This document shows positions 40,311-48,969 of a stretch of 55,840 nucleotides of DNA, piece after piece. The DNA comes from Candidatus Woesearchaeota archaeon (GTDB lineage: Archaea; Nanobdellota; Nanobdellia; SCGC-AAA011-G17; JACQNH01). Position 1 is the stretch's first letter. Each line of letters starts with the position of its first letter. Position numbers and translations under genes: made by a program. Location of the stretch: positions 1 to 55,840 of the forward strand of contig JAHFIJ010000003.1 in the NCBI GenBank assembly GCA_023246445.1, read 5' to 3'. Below the pieces are notes generated by a model. That model worked only from the letters and a program-made list of their open reading frames with translations. It was not told the origin of the DNA and did not search any database.

Positions 40311-41369
40311 ATGCCAGAACAAAAAAATCAACATTATGTTCCAGAATTTTATCTTAAAAATTTTTCAGGGGATAATAAGAATTTGAATATATACGTGTTT
40401 AAAGACAAAAAGTTTATTTCAGGACCGATAAAACATCAATGTAGTAAATCATATTTTTATTCAAAGAATACAATTCTTGAAACTTTGCTATCTCAATTAG
40501 AATCCAGAGAAGCGTCAGCAATTAATAAATTAATAAAAGAAAAGAATTGGACTAATCTCAATTATGAAGATGATTACATAAGGGTTCTTGAATTTATCTC
40601 AATGATGCATGGTAGAACATTAACTAAGAAAAAAGAAATGGAAAAGATGGTAGAAGATTTCACAGAAAAAATCTTTAAGCCGATGTTTAGAGCAGACCCG
40701 TTAAGTAAAGACCTATCTGATGGGGATATAGCATCTATTAAAATGAAATGGCCTTACTTACATCTATTAGGGATTCAAGTGTGTCTTAAAGGTTGGATAT
40801 TGCTCTCAGATTTAATACCTGTTCTACTGATTAATAATACAGAAATTGAGTTTTGGATTTCAGACAATCCAATAGTATTCTATAATCGCGCTTTCCATCA
40901 TCTAAAAGGAGTGAGTATGTCAGGATATACTTGCTATGGGCTTCAAATATTTTGTCCAATCTCTCCCACACTTTGTTTATTGTTCTTCCATCTTCCTTAT
41001 TATGAAATAAGAATAGATAACTCACATAAGGTTGAATTATCAATTGAGGATGTGAAAGAGATTAATAAACTTCAATTTTTCGCAGGATTTAATTCCATAT
41101 TCTATAAGAATGACAATCAAAAATCACATGTTGAAAAAGCACATAATGAATTGGGAGGGATACCTGAAAAACCATATGTCAGTAGTAAGTTTGAAAAATT
41201 TACATCTGATTCTGGAGAAATTAAAGACATGTTCCATACTTCTGATGATAAAATTCCTTACCAGATCAATCTAAAGTTTATTAATCCAATAGAAATTGGT
41301 GCAGGCACAATCGGATTTATAAGAAATCGTGAACTCTACGAACTTTTTGAAAAGATACCTTTAAAATAA
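40311..41369 (+). CDS. DUF4238-like protein
   Basis: MPEQKNQHYVPEFYLKNFSGDNKNLNIYVFKD. Confidence 0.8.
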   Translation: MPEQKNQHYVPEFYLKNFSGDNKNLNIYVFKDKKFISGPIKHQCSKSYFYSKNTILETLLSQLESREASAINKLIKEKNWTNLNYEDDYIRVLEFISMMHGRTLTKKKEMEKMVEDFTEKIFKPMFRADPLSKDLSDGDIASIKMKWPYLHLLGIQVCLKGWILLSDLIPVLLINNTEIEFWISDNPIVFYNRAFHHLKGVSMSGYTCYGLQIFCPISPTLCLLFFHLPYYEIRIDNSHKVELSIEDVKEINKLQFFAGFNSIFYKNDNQKSHVEKAHNELGGIPEKPYVSSKFEKFTSDSGEIKDMFHTSDDKIPYQINLKFINPIEIGAGTIGFIRNRELYELFEKIPLK

Positions 41370-41467
41370 AATGTTTTCTCGCCTTGATTCTTGTCATCTA
41401 TTGCTCACTATGTTCGCCCGATAGAACGCCACTAAAAATTACTCTGTGATTTATTGGGATAAAGTTC

Positions 41468-41758
41468 TTGCAAAATTACCTAAATTTAGAAGAGAAAAAA
41501 AGAATTAAAAATAAAATCAAAGCGTATCATATTTTTTCTGAAAGAAGTGATTATTATGAAGCTTTTAAAAGGATGAAATTTACTGAAATTAGGGTGTTAA
41601 CTGCAATAACCCCTGTTGCGCTTGACATATTTGGAGATGATAAGGTTTTAATTTTAAATTATAAAGAACCTGCATCCTGTATTTTAATTTATGATGTTCA
41701 TACTGCAACATCTTTTAAACAATTTTTTGAACAATTATGGAAGATTGCTTTAAAATAG
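41468..41758 (+). pseudogene. TrmB-like C-terminal domain fragment
   Basis: YYEAFKRMKFTEIRVLTAITPVALDIFGDDKVLILNY...SFKQFFEQLWKIA; no HTH. Confidence 0.5.
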
Positions 41759-41770
41759 AAATCTTTAAAT

Positions 41771-41812
41771 ATTATCATAATGGTGATATTTATTATCATA
41801 ATGGTGATAATT
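41771..41812 (+). promoter_or_regulatory. Operator-like tandem palindromes at HTH-MNT start
   Basis: attaTCAtaatggTGAtat repeated at 41771 and 41792; TATA-like tttaaata upstream. Confidence 0.65.
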
Positions 41813-41819
41813 TAATAAA

Positions 41820-42326
41820 ATGGGACTATTAAGAGTGCTAAAGGAAAACTTGAATGTAAGAAGAATATTTGGGAAGAGAGAACTAGTTATAATCCAAAAG
41901 CAGTTATTTGGAGTAAATTTAAAAGATTCGGAGCGCACAAGGCTTTCTAGGGACATAAGAAAGAAGTTTGAGGTTATAGAAGCACTTTTACTATTTAAGG
42001 AAGAGTTTAAGTTGAAAAAAGGTGCTGAAATTAATAGAATGATAAAAGAAGCCAAAGAGGTTATTTTTGAAAGTAGATTTTTTCCCCGTATTAAAAAAAT
42101 TTTGTTATTTGGTTCAGCTGTAGAGAATAAACTAGCATTAACTTCAGATATCGATATAGCAGTTGAATTTGACAGAATTTCTAGCGAAGAAGCTACAAAA
42201 TTTAGAAAGGAAGTTTTAGGGAAATTAAATGAAAAATTAGACATACAGGTTTATAATTCACTTCCTGACAAAATAAAAGAGGAAATCCGGGAAAAAAATG
42301 GAATATTATATGAAAGGAAGAATTAA
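41820..42326 (+). CDS. HTH-MNT nucleotidyltransferase antitoxin-like protein
   Basis: N-terminal regulatory region; ILLFGSAVENKLALTSDIDIAVEF. Confidence 0.82.
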   Translation: MGLLRVLKENLNVRRIFGKRELVIIQKQLFGVNLKDSERTRLSRDIRKKFEVIEALLLFKEEFKLKKGAEINRMIKEAKEVIFESRFFPRIKKILLFGSAVENKLALTSDIDIAVEFDRISSEEATKFRKEVLGKLNEKLDIQVYNSLPDKIKEEIREKNGILYERKN

Positions 42327-42723
42327 AGACAAGATTGAAGAGATTGAAAATTACTTAAACGAACTTTCAAAGATAAAACCTGAAAATTTTGAATTATATA
42401 AAAAAGATTTTAAGACTAAAACTGCATGTGAAAGATATATTGAGAAAATTATTGAGGCTGTAGTTGATTTAGCTTTTCTGGTTATTAAAGATAAAGGCTT
42501 GGAACTGCCCGAAGATGATAACAAGGCATTTGAAACATTGGCTAAGGCAGATATAATTGATGAAATTTCAGTCAAAAAATTAATAGAAGCGAAGGGGATG
42601 AGGAATATAGTGGCACATCAGTATGGTCAAGTTGATGATAAAATAATATTTAATGCAGTTACAAAGGAAATTGAAGCCGATGTTAATGAGTTTATTATAC
42701 AGATAAAGAAGATTAATCCATGA
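42298..42723 (+). CDS. HepT-like HEPN toxin (DUF86)
   Basis: RNIVAHQYG (Rx4HxY), overlaps MNT gene. Confidence 0.85.
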   Translation: MEYYMKGRIKDKIEEIENYLNELSKIKPENFELYKKDFKTKTACERYIEKIIEAVVDLAFLVIKDKGLELPEDDNKAFETLAKADIIDEISVKKLIEAKGMRNIVAHQYGQVDDKIIFNAVTKEIEADVNEFIIQIKKINP

Positions 42724-42737
42724 TTCAAAAGATTTAT

Positions 42738-42768
42738 ATACATAATATTATGTATCAATATACATAAT
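42738..42768 (+). promoter_or_regulatory. Operator-like palindrome plus half-site at HTH-MNT start
   Basis: Perfect palindrome ATACATAATATTATGTAT (42738-42755); extra ATACATAAT at 42760 overlapping the ATG. Confidence 0.65.
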
Positions 42769-43342
42769 GGAAACAGAGAACAAGATAATTAAGTTATTTA
42801 TTGAAGAAAAAAATCCAAAGACAATTAGGGAAATCTCAAAGAAAATTAAATCAGATTACAGGATAACCCATATTGCAACCCAGAGATTAATAGGTAGGGG
42901 GATTCTTCTCTACAAGAGAGTTGGCAAAAGTAGTTTATGCGAGTTGAATAATTTATATTACGGTCTTGAAATCTACGAAGCCGAAAGTAAAAGAAAAGAG
43001 AATCTGCTGAAAAATAAAGATTTTAAGCAATTATATAATGAGATCATGAGCAAGGTAAAATCAAGTTTATTTGTTTTTATTATTTTTGGTTCATGGGCTA
43101 AAGGCAAACCAACAATATCTTCGGATATTGATATTATATTTATCTCAAATGAACAGGGATTTGAAGAACGAATTTCAAACATTCTTTCTTTATTACCAAT
43201 AAAAACTCATACTTTGGTATTTTCAGAAGAAGAATTTATAAGAATGAAAGATTCTAAAAAATCAAATGTAGTCAAAGAAGCTATTGAAAATAATGTTATA
43301 TTATATGGAGTGGAAACTTATTATAGGTTGAAAAATGCTTAG
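42767..43342 (+). CDS. wHTH-MNT nucleotidyltransferase
   Basis: N-terminal wHTH; FGSWAKGKPTISSDIDIIFI. Confidence 0.82.
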   Translation: METENKIIKLFIEEKNPKTIREISKKIKSDYRITHIATQRLIGRGILLYKRVGKSSLCELNNLYYGLEIYEAESKRKENLLKNKDFKQLYNEIMSKVKSSLFVFIIFGSWAKGKPTISSDIDIIFISNEQGFEERISNILSLLPIKTHTLVFSEEEFIRMKDSKKSNVVKEAIENNVILYGVETYYRLKNA

Positions 43343-43871
43343 TGATAAAAGGATAAAGGAAGCCGAATCAAATGTAAAGCGATATTTAGCTGAAGGTTTG
43401 TTAAAGAAACAAACAACCGAAACTGCTAAAGAGATGTATATTGAAAATAGTGATGTATCATTAGAAACAGCTCAGAAATTAGTATCTCTGGAAACTCAAA
43501 CTTACCAACCTTTTCTTTGAATAATTGTTTCTTCTTATTATGCCATGTATTACATTGCAAATGCAGTCTTACTTAAAATTGGTTATAAAGTGGGGGATAA
43601 AATAAGCCACAAAGTAACAGCAGATGCACTAATTGTCTTTGCAAGAGACAAACTTAAGAAAGAGCTTATTGAAAAATATGAAGATGTTAAGCAAGATGCG
43701 CTGGATCTTATGGCATCTAAAGCAGATTCTTTATTAGAATCTCTTGATTTTGAAAGAGAAAAACGTTCAAAATTTCAATACCAAATGGATGAAAGGGTTA
43801 AGAAATCAAAGTCTTTAACTTCATTAGAAAGAGCCAAACAATTTGTGTTTGAATTGAAAAAATTACTATAA
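43335..43871 (+). pseudogene. HEPN protein interrupted by a single in-frame TGA (43518-43520)
   Basis: Both ORF-track fragments are in the same frame; PFL*IIVSSYYAMYYIANAVL aligns with YDWVIIVSYYAMYTSALSAL of 16491-17063. Confidence 0.75.
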
Positions 43872-44112
43872 ATTTCTTGCTTGCTTCCACATATAAAAGC
43901 TAGCTGCATTCTGCTGTAGCATATTAACAATTTTCCAGCCATTTTTTCATCCAGCGGATTTTTTTAGCTACAATTGGCCGTAGCAAAGGAGGCGATAGCC
44001 AGATTTTCAGAACATCGAGTGCTATAATATTTATAGAAAGAGGCTTGGGGCTGTCCAAAAAGTCATTATATTTTCTGAGTAAAAGTATATACTACAGAAC
44101 AATATTATCTAT

Positions 44113-44295
44113 ATACTTGTAGCCCTTAAACAACTGGGATATACACCTCCTAAACCCTAAGAGATTCCCGAAGAAGACAAAGAGAGAGCCGATGATGAAG
44201 AAGTGTACTGGAAAAATGAGAGAGTCCGAGTAAGGGGGGAAAAATTCGTGAATAGAAGGATAATGCGGTATAGACCTAAGAAAAGAGGGCATTAA
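44113..44295 (+). pseudogene. Small ORF with in-frame TAA upstream of nuclease gene
   Basis: ILVALKQLGYTPPKP*EIPEEDKERADDEEVYWKNERVRVRGEKFVNRRIMRYRPKKRGH*. Confidence 0.3.
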
Positions 44296-44296
44296 A

Positions 44297-45214
44297 ATGA
44301 TTGAAGAAAATTTTGAAAAAGGAAAAAAAGCTGAAAAGATAGTTAAACAAATGTTTAAGGAAGCAGGTTTCAAGGTTAAAAAATCAGGTTATGAGAATAC
44401 TTTCGGAGATCTTGCAGACAAAGATAATCTAATACAAGGTCCTGCTGCCAAATATATCAGGCATTATCCTGATTTTATAGTCGTAGACCCATCTAACAAT
44501 GCGTATCTAATAGAAGTAAAATATAGAAGATTTGGCGAAATAAAACAAGGAGACATGTTCAATTTCCCAGAAACACAGGTTATACTGCTAACAAAAGATT
44601 CTATGCATTGCCAATCGCTTAAGCAGATTCATAAAGGTGGCAAAAAGTTTTTATCATTAGATGCTCTAAAGCCCTTCTCAGACATCCCTCTTGGAATAAG
44701 AGAGAAATACATCAAAAAGATGAGGAGATGGTTAGGAGATGAAAATATAATCGGCCAGTTAATAGAAAATATCTCTGAAAAGATAGTTGGCAAGAACTTT
44801 AAGCAACCATATACCCCGGGTGGAATCAGATTCAAATACACCTATATCGAATCTTATAATCCTGAAGGAGATTCTTATGAGAATACAGGAGATAGAGAGA
44901 TTATAAGCAACAGACATGAAGCTGAAATCACCTCCAATGACAAAAAGCAGTGGAGTGAACATGAAACAAGCCTGCTGAAGGATTATTATAACACTGGAAT
45001 GGCGATTAATGATATTGCTGGGAATCTTGGCAGAAAAAGAGAAGCAGTAATATTCAGATTAGCTAGGCTGGGTCTAATAAACATGAGGCAAGCCGTGGGA
45101 TTGGTAAGAGGAAGAAACCAAGGCCATCATCATGGTAGACTAGGTAGAGGAAACAGGAGAGCACAAAGAAACAGATGGAAACAAAGACAGAGACATAAAA
45201 AGAGAAGGCGATGA
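44297..45214 (+). CDS. Putative PD-(D/E)XK nuclease with C-terminal SANT/HTH-like domain and Arg-rich tail
   Basis: PDFIVVDPSNNAYLIEVKYRR (D-x(n)-ExK); WSEHETSLLKDYYNTGMAINDIAGNLGRKREAVIFRLARLGL; tail RGRNQGHHHGRLGRGNRRAQRNRWKQRQRHKKRRR. Confidence 0.65.
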   Translation: MIEENFEKGKKAEKIVKQMFKEAGFKVKKSGYENTFGDLADKDNLIQGPAAKYIRHYPDFIVVDPSNNAYLIEVKYRRFGEIKQGDMFNFPETQVILLTKDSMHCQSLKQIHKGGKKFLSLDALKPFSDIPLGIREKYIKKMRRWLGDENIIGQLIENISEKIVGKNFKQPYTPGGIRFKYTYIESYNPEGDSYENTGDREIISNRHEAEITSNDKKQWSEHETSLLKDYYNTGMAINDIAGNLGRKREAVIFRLARLGLINMRQAVGLVRGRNQGHHHGRLGRGNRRAQRNRWKQRQRHKKRRR

Positions 45215-45420
45215 CTAAGTTAATTGATAACCTTAAAATGCGATGGAATAAATTAAAATTATTTCATAAGATATTATCTATTTGTTTTCTTTCTTCTATT
45301 TTTATTATTTTAATTCTGATCTCTTTCAACATATTAAAACCAGTATATGTTTTATGGATTCTATTCTCGATATTTATTATAGTATTAATGATATGGGGTA
45401 AAAAGGGGCTAAGGTTTTGA
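45211..45420 (+). CDS. Small membrane protein
   Basis: Two hydrophobic helices; overlaps nuclease stop by ATGA. Confidence 0.5.
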   Translation: MTKLIDNLKMRWNKLKLFHKILSICFLSSIFIILILISFNILKPVYVLWILFSIFIIVLMIWGKKGLRF

Positions 45421-45655
45421 GTGTGCCTCTTGACTATTGTCCTTTACGTATCGCTTCGCTTTAAAGAATAGACGACGGTGTGCCACTGCGTCATAACTTT
45501 GCGGACGTAATTTTAACAGCAGACGCCGCCCCATAATTATTTTTAAAACAACATTTTAACGAGAAAAAATATTTTTAACATCCTTGGGTTGCTCTCAATC
45601 TCCAAATCTTCTGTAGATTATGTGCTATGCTCGCCAAATTCATTTCAATTCTTAC

Positions 45656-45700
45656 GTTTTCAAGACCCTTGAGCAGATATGGAAAATTGCTAAAGATTAA
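45656..45700 (+). pseudogene. Short C-terminal relic of a TrmB-like domain
   Basis: VFKTLEQIWKIAKD* resembles FKQFFEQLWKIALK* at 41758. Confidence 0.35.
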
Positions 45701-45745
45701 TCAATGATTCAGAAGATTTTTAAGATGGAATTTTAGTGAAATTTT

Positions 45746-46168
45746 ATGGGAAGAGCTTTTGATTTAAATTCGTTGACTAGATTGGTTCCTCAATTAGGAA
45801 ATTGTTTGGAATTAAACACTAAGAAACAAAAAGAACCATTTAGTGGGGCTTATTTGGATAGAACAGACCAGACAGAAGATTGGAGGTATAATCAGGCAGG
45901 AATTTTGATTCCAATAAAAGAAAGTATAAAACTTGGTTTAGAAGTCTATAAACAAGGATTAGTTACTAAAATAAGCATTCAGCCTTCTTTTGGAGCAAAA
46001 AGAGTTGTTCGTTTAGGGGCTATACCGAGACGACCTTTGGTTCTATTTAATGAAACGAATTTAAATGAATTAGTTTATGATATTAAAGAGGGGGAAGAAT
46101 TAATTTTAGGCACTAATCTTGAAGAGATGGGGTTGAGATTCAGAGTTTATCCTCTTAAAATAAATTAA
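45746..46168 (+). CDS. Conserved hypothetical protein
   Basis: 140-aa ORF, coding-like composition. Confidence 0.5.
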   Translation: MGRAFDLNSLTRLVPQLGNCLELNTKKQKEPFSGAYLDRTDQTEDWRYNQAGILIPIKESIKLGLEVYKQGLVTKISIQPSFGAKRVVRLGAIPRRPLVLFNETNLNELVYDIKEGEELILGTNLEEMGLRFRVYPLKIN

Positions 46169-47262
46169 ATTTCATATCTTAACAAAGCAGCTACTTTTCC
46201 CAAATCCCTTAGCTGCTGGCCTTCTTTTGTATCCACAGATATTATTTTAATTTCTGTTGACATTTGCTCTGCTAAAGCTTCCAATTCTAATATTTTATTT
46301 TCTTCCAAAGTTTCTGATATTAATAATGTTGAAACTGCACCCATTTCCAAGGCTTTTTTTACTTTCTCATAACCATAAGAGGTTTTATTTTGTTCTTTTG
46401 CTAAAGCCTGAAAAAATTTCTCCATAATTTTCTTTTCTTCTATTATGTGTTCTTTTGCTAGAGTAGACTGTGCTTTGTCAATTAAATGATGCAATCCAGT
46501 TTCATCTGTGTAAGTAATATCTTCTATGGCTTTAACCTTGTCTTTTAATTCCCTATTGATATAATCTGCTTCATAGAATTCTGTTTTTGTCATTCCAGGC
46601 CCACCAATAATTATTCCTTTGATATTCGTTTTTAACGGCAGTAATTCTGTGTTTACTATATTTCCAATCTTAACAAAAAATTCCTTAGCTGCTTCTTCCC
46701 TTAATCTCTGGAAACGTGCTGAACTTTGCCCTCCTGCTTTGAATTTGCCAGGAACAAAAGAAGTCAAATGCTGCAATACATCTATTCTAGTCCCCCTCAA
46801 AATTCCTAAAGTTGCTTCTCTTTTGTCCATTACTAATAAACCATAAATTTCTTTAATATCCAACATTTCTTTTAATGGTTCAATAACGAAAGTTTGATCA
46901 CATCTGTATAACCTAATCTGTATTGGCTCTGGCGGCTCTAGGGAATAGGCTTCAACTTGTGTTTTACTCGGATTATCTGAAACATTTCCGGAAAAAACTG
47001 CTAAACCATGCTCGGGTGTTCTTTTATATAATCTTAAATGGCGGATCATCTTGTCAATGCTTTCTATAACATGGGTTCTTGTATTTTTGTCTTTTATATT
47101 TGCTGCTGTAGACTGTTCCTGATCTAATTGTTGAACTACTTTATTAATATCGAAACCAGCCGGAATATAAACTGAAACTAATTCAGTATGCCTTCCACGA
47201 ATTTTACTTATGTCATTAATAAATTTTCTTAATTTTTGTTTTTGAGATGTGTTTAATACCAT
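46165..47262 (-). CDS. prf1: Archaeal peptide chain release factor aRF1
   Basis: AANIKDK; YRCDQTF; AGGQSSARFQRLREEAAKEF. Confidence 0.95.
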   Translation of the reverse strand: MVLNTSQKQKLRKFINDISKIRGRHTELVSVYIPAGFDINKVVQQLDQEQSTAANIKDKNTRTHVIESIDKMIRHLRLYKRTPEHGLAVFSGNVSDNPSKTQVEAYSLEPPEPIQIRLYRCDQTFVIEPLKEMLDIKEIYGLLVMDKREATLGILRGTRIDVLQHLTSFVPGKFKAGGQSSARFQRLREEAAKEFFVKIGNIVNTELLPLKTNIKGIIIGGPGMTKTEFYEADYINRELKDKVKAIEDITYTDETGLHHLIDKAQSTLAKEHIIEEKKIMEKFFQALAKEQNKTSYGYEKVKKALEMGAVSTLLISETLEENKILELEALAEQMSTEIKIISVDTKEGQQLRDLGKVAALLRYEI

Positions 47263-47429
47263 TTTTATTTTGTTATAATGGGGGTTTAAAAATTATTCTA
47301 GAGATATATTTTAAAGCAGTCTTTTAAGCATTAGTAACTACTTAATAATGGTTAATATTAGAAAGGTTTAAAATATAGTAAAGCCTACATATAATTTTAT
47401 GATAACAATTGATAATTTGACCTGGATTC

Positions 47430-48100
47430 CTGAAGATAAAAGAAGAAATAAAAAAATCACAACAGGTTAATGCTGATGAAACAGGGAATAAGATAAATGG
47501 AAATAATGTATGGGGCTGGGTTTTTATTACGCTCGCTTCAGTGTTACACTTGATAAGCGATACAAGAGGGCAAAAAACAATAAAGGAAAGTTAGGGTGTG
47601 ATGGGTGGACTTCGTATCCCAAATGCGTAAAGATATTACAAAGGTGTTGGGCCCATTTGTTAAGAGAAGCCAAATGGTATGCAGAAAAATATGAAGGGCA
47701 GTCAAGATTAATTTACAAATGGCTGTGTGAGATATTTGTAAGAGTAAGAAAAGCAAAAGTCTATACAAAAACAGGCTTAACAAGAACCTACAATTGGGGC
47801 ATCAAACAAATGCAAAGGTGTATTAACATTTGCAAAGGCTATACAGAACTTAGGAAATTTGCAAATAAAATAGAGAATGGATTGGAGCACTGGTTTACCT
47901 GCTTGTTGTATCCTGAGATAGAACCAACAAATAATAAAGCGAAAAGAGCAATAAGAGAGATAGTAATACAAAGGAAAATAAGCAAGTTAAGAACAGAAAA
48001 AGGTACAATGGTAATGGGGATCATAATGTCAGTATTAGCCACATGGAGATTAAGAGGGCTAAATACATATAGCTTACTTAGGCAAACCCTAAGTAGCTAA
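47430..48100 (+). pseudogene. IS66-like transposase relic with frameshift near 47590
   Basis: QQVNADETGNKINGNNVWGWVFIT...DTRGQKTIKES* then KLGCDGWTSYPKCVKILQRCWAHLLREAK...EIEPTNNKAKRAIREIVIQRKIS in another frame. Confidence 0.75.
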
Positions 48101-48151
48101 CCAGTTACCTCTAAATGAATTAATACGTTTCCAGGCTTTTTAGTCAATAAA

Positions 48152-48652
48152 TTATTTAATAGCATTTTGAGTATTAGGGAAATCCTCCCTTATCTCTTTT
48201 TTTTGTATTGCCTTTGCATAAATGTTTAGAAAATCTATTGTTCCAGGTAAACAATCTTCGTCTTTTGGAGCTTCATTTACTTTAAACCATTTTATTTCAC
48301 TAACTCCATGATCCTTAAGAAGCATCTTCCCCCCCAATACGCTACAAACATAGCATATCAAAATTTGTTGAGCCTCTCTTTCTGGAGATTCCCATTTTGA
48401 TGAGAGTAGTTTTGGCAGAACATATTCTACTTTAATATCGTAACCAGATTCCTCTTTTGCTTCCCTTTCTGCAGTTTGCTCTGGAGACTCGCCAAAATCT
48501 ATTTTTCCTCCTGGGAATTCCCATTTATTGTGAGCTTGCTTCATTTCCTTTTTATTCCTTTTAACAAACAAGACTTCACCTTTTTCATTTACAACAAGAC
48601 TTTTAACTATTATAAACTGCTTTCTTATCTTCTCTGGTTTTTTGTCTATCAT
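48152..48652 (-). CDS. NUDIX hydrolase
   Basis: GGKIDFGESPEQTAEREAKEESGY. Confidence 0.85.
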   Translation of the reverse strand: MIDKKPEKIRKQFIIVKSLVVNEKGEVLFVKRNKKEMKQAHNKWEFPGGKIDFGESPEQTAEREAKEESGYDIKVEYVLPKLLSSKWESPEREAQQILICYVCSVLGGKMLLKDHGVSEIKWFKVNEAPKDEDCLPGTIDFLNIYAKAIQKKEIREDFPNTQNAIK

Positions 48653-48969
48653 CTTATCCTCCTGAGTATCAATTCAACTGTACGATTTATACCTGTGTTG
48701 TTAATTACTAGTCCGGATATTAATAAATCTTTGCCATACTGTTCAAAATAGTGCCTACTTAATTCAAGTTCTAGGTGAACTAATCCTCTGTCCCAATATT
48801 TATCCGCCTTGCTCTCGCATCTTCTCTTGAAAAGTGTTTCTTCGTCAAGATCTAATAAAATTAAGTCTATTGATTTCAATTTTTGCTTTATGAACTCTTC
48901 GATAAGAAGATGTATCAAAGAATCTATCTTTATGTTGTATGCAGTATGCGCAGTCCAATGGACATCCAA
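48649..48969 (-). pseudogene. Nucleoside/thymidylate kinase-like C-terminal fragment
   Basis: IDLILLDLDEETLFKRRCESK...HYFEQYGKDLL...VELILRRI; P-loop region absent. Confidence 0.5.

Noticed and set aside
44046-44064. ggggctgtccaaaaagtc, resembling an IS terminal inverted repeat
   Set aside because: No matching opposite end or transposase was found beside it; too short to call an element.
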